A stretch of 64,000 nt of DNA from CATQHB01 sp965262595 (GTDB lineage Bacteria; Chloroflexota; Dehalococcoidia; Lucifugimonadales; UBA3495), in contig OZ253548.1 in the NCBI GenBank assembly GCA_965262595.1, positions 434,001 through 498,000 of the forward strand. Direction: 5' to 3'. A program made the translations under genes and the position numbers. Within the stretch, counting starts at the first letter, position 1, and every line of letters begins with the position of its first letter. The notes beneath the pieces are model-generated. The model saw nothing but the letters and a program-made list of their open reading frames with translations. It did not search any database and was not told the DNA's origin. This document shows, one piece after another, positions 18,156-26,902 of this stretch.

Positions 18156-19718
18156 TCAGCCCGCTCCGAGACGGGTCTGTGTATTCCCCACCAGCGACCG
18201 GGGGTCAACCGGCGGCAACTTGGGACGCTCTCCCTTTTGCAGGATTTCCTGCACGCTCAAGACCTGCATCACGGGGTACTCCACCCCCCCCTCTTCGCTG
18301 GTATTGATAGTCACTCGGCCCTGCTCTGCCGCAAACACCTGCAAGCTACGGGGTGGCGGATACAAGCTAATCATCAGGGACATTGGAGCGTGTTCACCCC
18401 GGTTTACCATTGCCGTCTGTGAACCCAATAACCTGTCCATATCCGGCCGGCCTACCGATGCGGCGTTCCGGTGCATCTTCACCTGTATGGGTAGAACCAA
18501 CGGCTTCTCCCGCTTAATGTCCATCACCCCGTAATAGCGGGCGTCCACCCCGCCATCGCCTACCTTGCGCTGGTTGGGAATGGCGTTGAGGATTCCGGCC
18601 ACCCGGTCTTCGGCCCAGGCCCAGCCCGGTACGCCGTCTTCGGCATCGTCCCGGGAACGCAGAGCTTGACGCTCAAACTCTTCCCATTCGTCAGCCTCTC
18701 CCCAGTCAAGGCCGTACACCACGGGGGTTGCCGCCCCGCCCCGGCTGGCAAGACGTTGCTCCATCACCCTAACGGCCATGGCGCTTATGTCAATGCCCAA
18801 GTAGCCCCGACCCAGCTTGGCCGCCGCATCCGCCGCCGTCCCGCACCCGCAGAAGGGGTCAAGCATCAGGTCTCCCCCGTTGCTACTGGCCTTGATGATG
18901 CGCTCCAGTAGGGCCAACGGCTTCTGCGTGGGGTAGCCTACCCGTTCCTCGGCTTGGCTGTTTATAATGGGGATTTCCCATACGTCAGGGATGGCGGCGG
19001 CCCTACTGTCTTCACGATATACGACAACGTCATAATCCCCATTCTTGATTTTGTCCGCCGCCTTCTGCCGGTCATAGACCAGCAATTGCCGAACTCCCTT
19101 TCCTACCCGATTAACGTCCCAGCCTCGCTTGTATTTAGCAGCTTGGGGTGAATTGGGGTCGAACTGTTTATTGAAAGTCCATGTCGTTCCCTTTGAGTAA
19201 GCGTAGATGGTGTCATGGTTACGCTGGAAATGGGAGGCTGCGTTAGTCCATTTCCGGTAAAACCAAACAATTTCGTTCTTAAACTGCTTTTCCCCGAAAA
19301 TCGTATCCATCAAAATCCGCAGGAAAGCATTAGCGTGGGGGTCGCAATGCAGGTAAATGCTCCCATTCGGCTTGAGAACCCGGCGCAACTGCTCCAGCCG
19401 CCGGCCCATATAGACGCAGTAGGCCGCCATTTGGGACTTCTCCCCGGCCTGTAGCCGGATACCCCGCAGGGAATCCAACAGCTTGCCGTGGGGCAAGCGG
19501 TCAAAGCTATTCTGCGTCTCCACCGTCCACCGCCAAACGTCCTTCAACTGCTGGGCCACCATGCCTTTGTCGCCAAAGGCGGCAACGTAGAATTGGTTGC
19601 TGTTGAAGGGCGGGTCCAGGTAGATAAGGTCAATGCAATCATCGGGCAGTTCCTTCAGCACGTCCATATTGTCACCACAGACCAGGGCGTTGCCGGAAAG
19701 GTACTTGTTGGCGGGCAA
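18156..19718 (-). CDS. DNA methyltransferase (N6-adenine/N4-cytosine, DPPF type) fused to a nuclease-like C-terminal domain; start disrupted by poly-C
   Basis: The amino-methyltransferase order is DPPF (IYLDPPFNSNQFY, about residues 33-45) first and the SAM motif DPFCGCGTAADAAAKLGRG (about 278-296) later, the beta-class arrangement. Residues about 385-460 contain GDGGVDARYYG and LPIQVKMHRNA, a D...[IQ]xK pattern of PD-(D/E)XK (Mrr-like) nucleases. The only start in this frame near the N-terminus is a TTG at 19718 without a Shine-Dalgarno. A far better start, ATG at 19840 after AAAGGGGT, opens a Lys/Ala/Thr-rich N-terminal tail but is out of frame because of a run of 11 C; 12 or 9 C would join them. 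So the gene is phase-variable, broken, or misassembled here. Confidence 0.85.
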   Translation of the reverse strand: MPANKYLSGNALVCGDNMDVLKELPDDCIDLIYLDPPFNSNQFYVAAFGDKGMVAQQLKDVWRWTVETQNSFDRLPHGKLLDSLRGIRLQAGEKSQMAAYCVYMGRRLEQLRRVLKPNGSIYLHCDPHANAFLRILMDTIFGEKQFKNEIVWFYRKWTNAASHFQRNHDTIYAYSKGTTWTFNKQFDPNSPQAAKYKRGWDVNRVGKGVRQLLVYDRQKAADKIKNGDYDVVVYREDSRAAAIPDVWEIPIINSQAEERVGYPTQKPLALLERIIKASSNGGDLMLDPFCGCGTAADAAAKLGRGYLGIDISAMAVRVMEQRLASRGGAATPVVYGLDWGEADEWEEFERQALRSRDDAEDGVPGWAWAEDRVAGILNAIPNQRKVGDGGVDARYYGVMDIKREKPLVLPIQVKMHRNAASVGRPDMDRLLGSQTAMVNRGEHAPMSLMISLYPPPRSLQVFAAEQGRVTINTSEEGGVEYPVMQVLSVQEILQKGERPKLPPVDPRSLVGNTQTRLGAG

Positions 19719-19722
19719 AGTC

Positions 19723-19733
19723 GGGGGGGGGGG
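19723..19733. repeat. Mononucleotide run of 11 G (C on coding strand) inside methyltransferase reading frame
   Basis: The run lies between the ATG at 19840 and the conserved methyltransferase start. With 11 units the upstream frame continues 29 codons past the run region and stops at 19655. With 12 or 9 units it enters the methyltransferase frame. Poly-C/G tracts of this length are classic sites for slipped-strand phase variation, and also for sequencing error. Confidence 0.85.
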
Positions 19734-19924
19734 TGGGCTTTACTGGTTCGGCTGGGACTGCTGTTGGTGGCTTTTGTGATTCTCTTGGCCGGCGTTTTAG
19801 CGGCTTTGGCTACGGTTTCCTTGCTGGTACGAGTCGGCATAATTCTACCCCTTTGCAATGCTTGTTGGTGGACACTATTTACAACACGGGGCAATGGGGT
19901 GTCAACTTTCGTAGCTACGCTGGC

Positions 19925-20908
19925 TTACAGACCCGCCGACAGCCGGCTGCCCTCCGGCCCTATCAGGGTTGCGTAGGGAAGGTGCTTTCCCACGCCCCGT
20001 TGAGTCATCCGGCTCATTTGCTCTTCCGTGTCCAGCGGGCGGGCGTTATGCCGTCCCTCAAACTCGGTAACGTAGCGGTCAAGGTGCTTGGGGCTGTAAT
20101 GGTGGTAAACCCCATCGTGTCCCCTCTTGAGCATCGACCAAAAAGACTCCATGCCGTTGGTGTGCGCCATGTTCCGCACGTACTCGCCCACCGAGTGCTT
20201 GACGGCTTCGTGCTTGCGGTTCAGGCCCCGGTAAGCCGCCGCCTCATCGGTATAGACCTGGGCATCAAACTCGGTGTTCATGTGGACGAATCCCTGCAAG
20301 GTATTGGCGTCAGTTTTCTCGACCACCTGGGCCTTGACATTGTTCGTAGTCCGGTCTTTCAACCCTGCCACCGGCGTCTTTCCAACCGCCCCGCGCCCCG
20401 CGTGAAGTTTATTAGCTTCGTGTTTGTTCCCTTCCTTCCCGCCGATATAGGTTTCGTCGGCTTCAACCGGCCCGGCCATGCGGCCCGTTTCGTCCATCAG
20501 GGTTTCCCGTATCCGCATAGCCAAGTACCAGGCCGTCTTTTGGGTCATTTCCAGGTCTCGGTGTAACTTCATGCTGGACACGCCCTTGAGGTTGGTTGTG
20601 CAGAGGTAGAAGGCCAACGCCCACTTGCTCAATGGGAGTTTGCTGTCCTGCATAATCGAGCCGGTCTTGACCGTGAAGTCCTTGCGGCAATCCCGACAGC
20701 GGTACTGGGGAGTCTTGCGGGTAGTCTTGCGAGGAGAGACGGCCTCACTATCACAGTAAGGGCAGGTAATCCCGTCCGCCCAACGCTGGCTTACCAGCCA
20801 GGCTGCGGCCTTCGTTTCGTCTCCGAACTCTTGCACGGCCTTGATAAGACTGATACCCTTGCGATAATGCTTGCCCGGTGCTTTCGTAGTTGCGCTCATA
20901 TCATCCAT
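19925..20908 (-). CDS. IS1595-family transposase
   Basis: The DDE transposase has an N-terminal zinc ribbon: CPYCDSEAV and YRCRDCRKDF (about residues 49-82) are the four Cys. Catalytic positions are visible in VEADETYIGGKEG (about 148-160), VYTDEAAAY (about 218-226) and HTNGMESFWSMLKRG (about 250-264). The C-terminal YHHYSPKHLDRYVTEFEGRHN is typical of the ISXO2/IS1595 group. 327 aa, full length with no internal stop. It is the last gene before the right terminal repeat and reads inward, away from that end. An intact transposase with intact ends suggests the element can still move. Confidence 0.93.
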   Translation of the reverse strand: MDDMSATTKAPGKHYRKGISLIKAVQEFGDETKAAAWLVSQRWADGITCPYCDSEAVSPRKTTRKTPQYRCRDCRKDFTVKTGSIMQDSKLPLSKWALAFYLCTTNLKGVSSMKLHRDLEMTQKTAWYLAMRIRETLMDETGRMAGPVEADETYIGGKEGNKHEANKLHAGRGAVGKTPVAGLKDRTTNNVKAQVVEKTDANTLQGFVHMNTEFDAQVYTDEAAAYRGLNRKHEAVKHSVGEYVRNMAHTNGMESFWSMLKRGHDGVYHHYSPKHLDRYVTEFEGRHNARPLDTEEQMSRMTQRGVGKHLPYATLIGPEGSRLSAGL

Positions 20909-20988
20909 AACCGATTTAGTTTATGGGAGTAGTGTACCCAAAACCGCCGGGATTGTCAAGCTTTTGGGTACACAAGTATATAATTCCC

Positions 20989-20996
20989 TAATTTAG
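20989..20996. repeat. Right 8-bp target-site duplication
   Basis: The octamer taatttag directly follows the right inverted repeat and is identical to 17934-17941. The sequence after it (ctggccaggcatg) is the original downstream flank of the first CaiB gene. Confidence 0.93.
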
Positions 20997-21063
20997 CTGG
21001 CCAGGCATGTACGCTAGGAAGAGGCCGTGAAGGCCCACCGGTATCGTGCTGCGCGAGGATTCT

Positions 21064-22518
21064 ATGGCAACTGGTGAAACCTTACCACTATCCGGGATTC
21101 GCGTTGTTGACTTGAGCCGGGTATTTGCCATGCCCTACGTCGGTGCCTATCTGGCGGACTTGGGCGCTGAAGTCATCAAGATTGATACCCATTATGCCCA
21201 GTTTGTGGATACCACCCGCACTCTGACCGGGCCTTACCCGGACAATGACCCAGGAGAGGACTTCTTGAACCGGGCAGGAACGTTCCAGACATTGAATCGG
21301 GGAAAACGCAGTCTGACCCTTGATTTGCGCAAGGAGGAGGGGCGCAAGACATTGCTCGATTTGCTTCGGGTCAGCGACGTGGCGCTGGAGAACTTTACGC
21401 CGCGGGTCACCCGCCGTTTTGGCCTGGACTATCTCAATCTCAAATCGGTCAAGCCCGACCTGATTCTGGTTTCAAATACCGGGTATGGGCATAGCGGCCC
21501 CTGGAGCGATTTTGGGGCGATGGCCTCGGCTCTTGAGCCAACCCACGGCGCCGGCGCTTTTATGGGCTATCCGGATCGCGACAATGCTGAAGGCTCAGCT
21601 CCGGGCAGTATCCCAAACAAGATCGGCAATTCCTACACTGACTTTCTGGCTTGTTGGTCAGCTCAACTGGCAATAATGGCCGCTCTACTGCGTCGGGCGC
21701 GCACCGGGCAGGGCGTATGGATCGACCTGGCGATGTACCAGGTGGGCGCCTCCTTTTTTGGTGAGGGACTGTTGGACTACGCCTTTAACGGGCGGCGTAC
21801 CCGACGTTTGGGCAACCGTCACGAATTCTGGTCGCCCCACGGCTGCTATGCCTGTCAGGGCCGGGACAAATGGGTAACCCTGGCAGTGCGGGATGACGCA
21901 GATTGGCGATCCTTTTGCCAGGCGTTGGAGCAGCCAGCTTTGATTAACGACCACCGTTTTGCCGACCCGGTTGCCCGGCGCCAAAGTCAGGATGACCTGG
22001 ATGAGATAATCAGCCGCTGGGCCGGCGAGAGAACTCAGAACCAAGTTGTTAATGCATTGCAGGCAGTCGGCGTACCCGCCGGGCCGGCGCTGGACGCCGG
22101 GCAACTCTTGGCCGACCCCCAACTGCGAGCCAGGGGGTTTTTTGAGACGGTGGAGCATCCGCCGGACTCTGGCGCTGACTCCAGGTCAGGCCCGGATGCG
22201 GACCGGGATTCTCACCCAAAATCCAAGTCGAACCTGGGACGCCGAGAGTATTTGGGGCGGGGTTGGAGGCTTTCCGGCGCTGATGTTCACATAACCGGCC
22301 CGGCTCCGCTGTTGGGAGAGGCCAACGAATACGTCCTTGGCCAACTGCTGGGCCGGTCCGTGCCGGATATAGACCGGCTCCGAGCCGATGGCGTTATCGG
22401 CGAACGGTTGGAAGGCGCCGGCACCCCTGCCGTAGTGCCGCTGGCCCGTCAGGAAGAGTTGGGTTGGATTGCCGGGTACTCCTCCGATTATGCTCCGGCT
22501 GGGGACGATGCCAAGTAG
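21064..22518 (+). CDS. CaiB/BaiF family III CoA-transferase (second copy)
   Basis: The N-terminus has IRVVDLSRVFAMPYVGAYLA and the catalytic Asp is in GVWIDLAMYQVG. At about 484 aa it is longer than the first copy. Extra length includes a hydrophilic insert near residues 375-395 (DSGADSRSGPDADRD) just before the conserved GPAPLLGEANE region. ATG at 21064 has GAGG 6 bases upstream; a GTG at 21046 is possible. It stood about 120 bases behind the first CaiB gene before the transposon inserted, so it was probably co-transcribed with it and with the MaoC gene. It now depends on read-through or a new promoter at the transposon end. Confidence 0.88.
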   Translation: MATGETLPLSGIRVVDLSRVFAMPYVGAYLADLGAEVIKIDTHYAQFVDTTRTLTGPYPDNDPGEDFLNRAGTFQTLNRGKRSLTLDLRKEEGRKTLLDLLRVSDVALENFTPRVTRRFGLDYLNLKSVKPDLILVSNTGYGHSGPWSDFGAMASALEPTHGAGAFMGYPDRDNAEGSAPGSIPNKIGNSYTDFLACWSAQLAIMAALLRRARTGQGVWIDLAMYQVGASFFGEGLLDYAFNGRRTRRLGNRHEFWSPHGCYACQGRDKWVTLAVRDDADWRSFCQALEQPALINDHRFADPVARRQSQDDLDEIISRWAGERTQNQVVNALQAVGVPAGPALDAGQLLADPQLRARGFFETVEHPPDSGADSRSGPDADRDSHPKSKSNLGRREYLGRGWRLSGADVHITGPAPLLGEANEYVLGQLLGRSVPDIDRLRADGVIGERLEGAGTPAVVPLARQEELGWIAGYSSDYAPAGDDAK

Positions 22519-22740
22519 GACGGCGCTTGACCGGTCTTCAACAACCCCGCAGGTTTAGCAACACGGTTCGCCTTTAGATGCTATACTGGCTGGAAAACGT
22601 GCAAATCCCGTCTGAAACGGCGTACTAAGCGTCATATTCGCCGTGCACTGGCGAACGACTAAGACCCGTATTGTCGGCAATCTGTCTCATAGGGATTGAA
22701 AAGATTCAATTCCACATGAGGAACTTCTGGAGGCCCGGAT

Positions 22741-24144
22741 ATGGCGAGTAACGAACTGGCGTTAACGGCCCACCTGCTCCGCCGCGCCGGATTTGGCGCT
22801 ACCCGCGATGAACTGGAAAGCTATGTCGCTCAGGGTTATGAAGCGACCGTGGAGCAATTACTGCAACCGGAATTGGCCCCGGCGTTGGATGAGGATGTCT
22901 TGCGCCGGTATCAAATTGACCAGAACAGCTTAATGCTGATCGAAAGCTCCCAAGCCTATTGGATGTACCGTATCATCAATACGCACCGACCCCTTGAAGA
23001 GAAGATGGCCCTGTTCTGGCATGGATTGTTTGCAACTGCTTACGGCAAGCTTAACCACGCCAAGGCGGTGGTGAATCAGACCAACACTTTTCGGCGCCAC
23101 GGTCTGGGAAGTTTTGCTACGTTGCTTTTGGAATTGTCCCGCGACCCAGCCATGATTTTCTGGTTGGACAACAAGGACAATCACAAGGATGCCCCTAACG
23201 AAAACTTCGGACGGGAATTGCTGGAGTTGTTCTCGATGGGCATCGGCAACTATACCGAGGATGATGTTAAGGCTTGCGCCCGCGCCTTCACCGGCTGGAC
23301 CATTGCCAACGCCGATTACATGAGCGTCCGCGCCTCCCGGGATTCCATCTGGCCCTACGGCCGCCTGGACTGGCAGTTTGAATACCTCCCGGAAGACCAT
23401 GACGATGGTCCAAAGACTTTCCTGGGCCAAACCGGCGCCTTTGATGGTGAGGATATTATTGACATAATCTGCCGTCAGCCGGCTACCGCTTGGTTCGTCG
23501 CGCAAAAGTTGTACTGCTTTTTCGTTTCCGATACTCCAAACGAAGCCTCTATTCAGGTTTTGGCGGACGAGTTTCAGGGCAGCGACGGCGATATTCGCTC
23601 GGTGATGCGTTCATTGTTCCTGTCGGACTTTTTCCAATCTGATGCGGTCCGGCTTGCACGGGTCAAGAGTCCCACGGAATTGGTTGTCGGTACGGCGCGG
23701 CTGACCGGCAATCATCGCTTTCCGGAGTGGAGTATCGTCAATCTGGCGATGGACGCCAATTTCATGGGGCAGGAAATACTGAATCCACCCACAGTTGAAG
23801 GCTGGCACGCCGGGTCGGAGTGGATTGATACCGGAAATTTGGTCGAGCGGGTAAACTCGGCGGCTCTGGAAATTAGCGATGTGACTCAACCGGGAGTTCG
23901 TGCAATTCTGGAGGGGATACGGTCCACCGGCGCCGAACTGTCTCCGGCGCAATTTGTGGACTCTTGCCTGCAATACTTGGGTCAGTACGAAATAGGGGAC
24001 AAAACCCGCCAAAGCCTGGTTTCTCATGCGGAGCGCGATGGCGACCTGGTATTTGACCGGCGCGGCGCCGCTGAATGTTCGGAGCAGCGTATAACCGAGA
24101 TGCTCCAGCTTGTAGTGGCTACCCGTGAGTATCAACTGGCCTAG
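22741..24144 (+). CDS. DUF1800 family protein
   Basis: PF08811 (DUF1800) features run through the whole protein: HLLRRAGFGATRDELE at the start, KMALFWHGLFAT, NENFGRELLELFSMGIGNYT and ACARAFTGW. 467 aa is the usual size. Members are often secreted or paired with a DUF1501 sulfatase-like gene; neither a signal peptide nor a DUF1501 gene is present here, as the following gene is an NHL beta-propeller protein 122 bases downstream. Biochemical role unknown. ATG at 22741 has GGAGG. Confidence 0.88.
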   Translation: MASNELALTAHLLRRAGFGATRDELESYVAQGYEATVEQLLQPELAPALDEDVLRRYQIDQNSLMLIESSQAYWMYRIINTHRPLEEKMALFWHGLFATAYGKLNHAKAVVNQTNTFRRHGLGSFATLLLELSRDPAMIFWLDNKDNHKDAPNENFGRELLELFSMGIGNYTEDDVKACARAFTGWTIANADYMSVRASRDSIWPYGRLDWQFEYLPEDHDDGPKTFLGQTGAFDGEDIIDIICRQPATAWFVAQKLYCFFVSDTPNEASIQVLADEFQGSDGDIRSVMRSLFLSDFFQSDAVRLARVKSPTELVVGTARLTGNHRFPEWSIVNLAMDANFMGQEILNPPTVEGWHAGSEWIDTGNLVERVNSAALEISDVTQPGVRAILEGIRSTGAELSPAQFVDSCLQYLGQYEIGDKTRQSLVSHAERDGDLVFDRRGAAECSEQRITEMLQLVVATREYQLA

Positions 24145-24266
24145 CCTGCCGATTTCGCCGCCGAATTATTCAGTTTTTCCGCGAAGCTTCGGCGAACCTT
24201 CTTGCGGGGCATGCCGATTGACGAATATATGATCGCTGGGTATGACGCTAGAGTTGAGAGTTGCTA

Positions 24267-25301
24267 ATGACTACCGCCCTCTCATTGCAATATAGCCACA
24301 CAATCGGATTCGTGGCGAACCAGGGACGGGGATTCAACAACCCGGTGGATCTTGCCCTGGATTCGTCGGGGATTTTGTACGTTTTGAACCGGGCCGGCCC
24401 CGAAGTGGGCGCCCGTCTGACCTACAAGCGGGTTACTATTTGCACCGTTGATGAAGATTACCTGGGGGAGTTTGGTACCGGAGGGACTGGCGACGGCGAG
24501 TTCTGGTGGCCCAGCTCGCTGGCTTTTGACCAAGCGGACAGGCTCTACATTGCCGACGAAGCCCTCAATCGCATTTCCATATTCGACCGGCAAGGCAGTT
24601 TCCTGGGCAAATGGGGGACATCCGGTGACGGTCCGGGGCAATTGAACCGGCCATCAGGAATTGCCTTCGACCGTCAGGAAAACCTGCTTGTTGCCGACAG
24701 CCTGAACCACCGGATTCAGAAATTCAGCCCGAGCGGCCAGTTCCTGGCGGAATGGGGTGGGTATGGCGACGCCCCTGGCCGGTTCAATATGCCCTGGGGT
24801 CTGGCCGTGGACGCCGACGGTAGCATTTTCGCGTCCGATTGGCGCAATGACCGCATCCAAGTATTTGATGCTTCGGGCGCCCACAAAAGCAGTTTCGGGG
24901 CTTCGGGCAGTGGCAACGGTGAATTCTACCGCCCGTCGGGTTTGGCGGTAGCCGCCAACGGTAACATTTTTGTGGCGGACTGGGGCAATGAGCGGTTGCA
25001 AGTTCTGGACCGGAGCGGAACATTCCTGGCAAAGCTGCGCGGCGACGCCACTTCTTCCCGCTGGGCCGAGGAATACCTGGCAGCCAACCCCGATGAGGCC
25101 GCTACCCGCCGGGAGGCAAATCTGGAACCCGAAATTAGTCCCCGACCAGGATATGACCTTCATGGCTACGAATGGGAAAGGTCAGCCAACGTGGAGAAGC
25201 TGCTCTGGGGGCCAACCTCGGTTAAACTGGACGCCCAAGGCAGAATCTATATTGTGGACAGCCTGCGTCATCGCCTCCAGATTTACCACACGGTCGGCTA
25301 A
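24267..25301 (+). CDS. NHL-repeat beta-propeller protein
   Basis: At least five NHL repeats are visible with the pattern G..GPGQLNRPSGIAFD and LLVADSLNHRIQKFSPSG, each about 45 residues; together with the C-terminal IYIVDSLRHRLQIY blade they make a six-bladed propeller. About 344 aa, no signal peptide or membrane segment, so probably cytoplasmic or a free domain. Such propellers bind proteins, RNA or small ligands. I chose ATG at 24267 over a TTG two codons earlier. It follows the DUF1800 gene on the same strand and may be co-transcribed. Confidence 0.85.
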   Translation: MTTALSLQYSHTIGFVANQGRGFNNPVDLALDSSGILYVLNRAGPEVGARLTYKRVTICTVDEDYLGEFGTGGTGDGEFWWPSSLAFDQADRLYIADEALNRISIFDRQGSFLGKWGTSGDGPGQLNRPSGIAFDRQENLLVADSLNHRIQKFSPSGQFLAEWGGYGDAPGRFNMPWGLAVDADGSIFASDWRNDRIQVFDASGAHKSSFGASGSGNGEFYRPSGLAVAANGNIFVADWGNERLQVLDRSGTFLAKLRGDATSSRWAEEYLAANPDEAATRREANLEPEISPRPGYDLHGYEWERSANVEKLLWGPTSVKLDAQGRIYIVDSLRHRLQIYHTVG

Positions 25302-25406
25302 GGGCCAACTTGGGATCTACCCAGATGCCGGCTCTACCCGGATACCGGGCCGCCGGTTCCCCAGCTCCTCTTTTCGGTATCTCCTTTCCCGGTTCGGGTC
25401 CCGATT

Positions 25407-26117
25407 TTAGCCTTTTTCGGTCATTAAGGCTTGTACCGGAGCGATACAGGCCGGGCTATCATTGGCCGGAGAATTTACCAGAGTAGAGACGCGGCTATAC
25501 TGCATTTCTGCCGCCGCATACGGCGAAAGTAGGGTGCTTAGTAATTGGACAGCCTCGGCATCGGGGTCCAGCCAAACGGCTTCCAGCTCCCGCGGTAGAA
25601 TTACCGGCATCCGGTGGTGAATCGGCGCCAAAAGCTCGTTGGCCGACGTGGTCACTATGGTGCAGGACTGAATCACTTCACCGGACGGGGAGTGCCACGA
25701 TTCCCACAGTCCGGCCATGCCAAAGGGTTCTCCGGAAGCGAGGGTGATACGCAAGGGGAGCCGCTGCTTGCCATTCTTTTGCCATTCATAGAAGCCGTCG
25801 GCCAAAACCAGGCAACGCCGCCGTTCCAGGGCGGGCCGGAAGCTGGGTTTCTCCGCCAGGGTCTCCGCTCTGGCGTTTATCATCCGGTTGCCGATTGAAA
25901 GGTCCTTGGCCCACGATGGCACCAGGCCCCAACGCATCAGCCTGGCCTGGTTTTTGGCTTCGGGCCGGCTATCGCTCGATTCGCTGCCGGTTACGGTCAG
26001 CGCTTGCTGGGTGGGAGCCACGTTGAAGCGGGGTTGAAGGACCAACTCCTGGGCGTCAAACCCGAAGCGCTCCTCCAGCGCGGCCAGGTCGGACAGGAGG
26101 GTGTATCTTCCGCACAT
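25407..26117 (-). CDS. SOS response-associated peptidase family protein (YedK/HMCES, SRAP domain)
   Basis: SRAP proteins link covalently to abasic sites in single-stranded DNA through Cys2 and protect them. The N-terminus MCGRYTLL has that Cys. Also seen are NARAETLAEKPSFR with the conserved Glu region, CLVLADGFYEWQ and the late HHRMPVILP with the catalytic His. 236 aa is normal. The start is fixed by Cys2 and by AGGGAAAT just upstream. It stands alone, convergent with the NHL gene. Confidence 0.93.
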   Translation of the reverse strand: MCGRYTLLSDLAALEERFGFDAQELVLQPRFNVAPTQQALTVTGSESSDSRPEAKNQARLMRWGLVPSWAKDLSIGNRMINARAETLAEKPSFRPALERRRCLVLADGFYEWQKNGKQRLPLRITLASGEPFGMAGLWESWHSPSGEVIQSCTIVTTSANELLAPIHHRMPVILPRELEAVWLDPDAEAVQLLSTLLSPYAAAEMQYSRVSTLVNSPANDSPACIAPVQALMTEKG

Positions 26118-26293
26118 ATTTCCCTCACTGGTACCAGGGATATCGAGAGGTAAGGGGAAAGAATTGATTAGTCCCCATCCCCCAGGTATCCAAGATTATT
26201 CGAGGTCGTTGATTATTCCAGGTCATTGCGGCCCATAGTTGTGCCCGCCGCCCCAGGCAGGTTGCCGGAAACGGCGGGCCATTCTGCGATGGG

Positions 26294-26848
26294 CTAAATG
26301 GGTAGCAGCGGCTCGTCCCGTTCCGTCGGCAAATTGGTGTCAAAGGCATTGATGCAGAAGGACAGCATACTGTAGCAACCCATAACCAGGGTCAACTCCA
26401 CCAAGCCCTGGTTTCCGAATTGTTCAAAGGCAGCTTGCCAGGCGCCCCGGCTAACGTGGTGTTTGCGGAAGAATTCCTGCCCATAGTTTACCACCGCCTC
26501 TTCGTCCGGCCCCAGGTCAGACAACTCTTCGTTTTCTCGCAGGGCGTCCACCACTTCCCGGGGCACGCCGGCGGCGCAGGCAGAGGCGGCGTGGGCGTTC
26601 CAGATGTGCTGGCAGTCCATTTCCCGCGCCGTCACCAGCATCGCCAATTCCTGGATTTTCAGTGGCAGACTGGAGTCTTGCCGCAGGTACTGGTTCAGAG
26701 CGGTTACGCGTTTGGCCGCCTCCGGCACGTGGATAGTCACCGAACCGGGTCCCTGACCTGGAGCTGCTCCGCCTCCTACGATTTCGTCAAAAGCTGCCTG
26801 CTGCCCTTCCGGCACACTTTCTCTGGTAGCCAATGGTAGTCGAGCCAT
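26294..26848 (-). CDS. Carboxymuconolactone decarboxylase family protein (AhpD-like fold)
   Basis: CMD proteins either decarboxylate gamma-carboxymuconolactone in protocatechuate breakdown or act as AhpD-like peroxidase partners. The active-site region reads ARE-MDCQHIWNAHAASACAAG, with one Cys followed by His where AhpD has Cys-x-x-Cys, so the lone-Cys form favours a CMD-type or unknown hydrolytic role. About 184 aa. AGGAGGACAAC lies just before the ATG at 26848; an upstream in-frame start is unlikely. It is 54 bases behind the RraA gene on the same strand, probably co-transcribed. Confidence 0.82.
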   Translation of the reverse strand: MARLPLATRESVPEGQQAAFDEIVGGGAAPGQGPGSVTIHVPEAAKRVTALNQYLRQDSSLPLKIQELAMLVTAREMDCQHIWNAHAASACAAGVPREVVDALRENEELSDLGPDEEAVVNYGQEFFRKHHVSRGAWQAAFEQFGNQGLVELTLVMGCYSMLSFCINAFDTNLPTERDEPLLPI

Positions 26849-26902
26849 GTTGTCCTCCTGTTGGTGTTTTAGGTTGCTGGGTGTTTGGGCCAAGATTCTT
26901 GC

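Larger units (their letters stand above)
17942..20988. mobile_element. Complete IS1595-family transposon carrying a DNA methyltransferase
   Basis: The 3,047-bp element is bounded by 24-bp terminal inverted repeats (17942-17965 and 20965-20988) that match at 23 of 24 positions and begin GGGAATTATATAC. Exact 8-bp duplications (taatttag) flank it. All three genes read on the minus strand: transposase, methyltransferase, and a 55-aa protein. IS1595 elements with passenger genes are known (the ISNwi1-type group). The intact ends, duplication and transposase point to a recent insertion. It separates two CaiB genes that were adjacent, so it may be polar on the second one. Confidence 0.93.
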
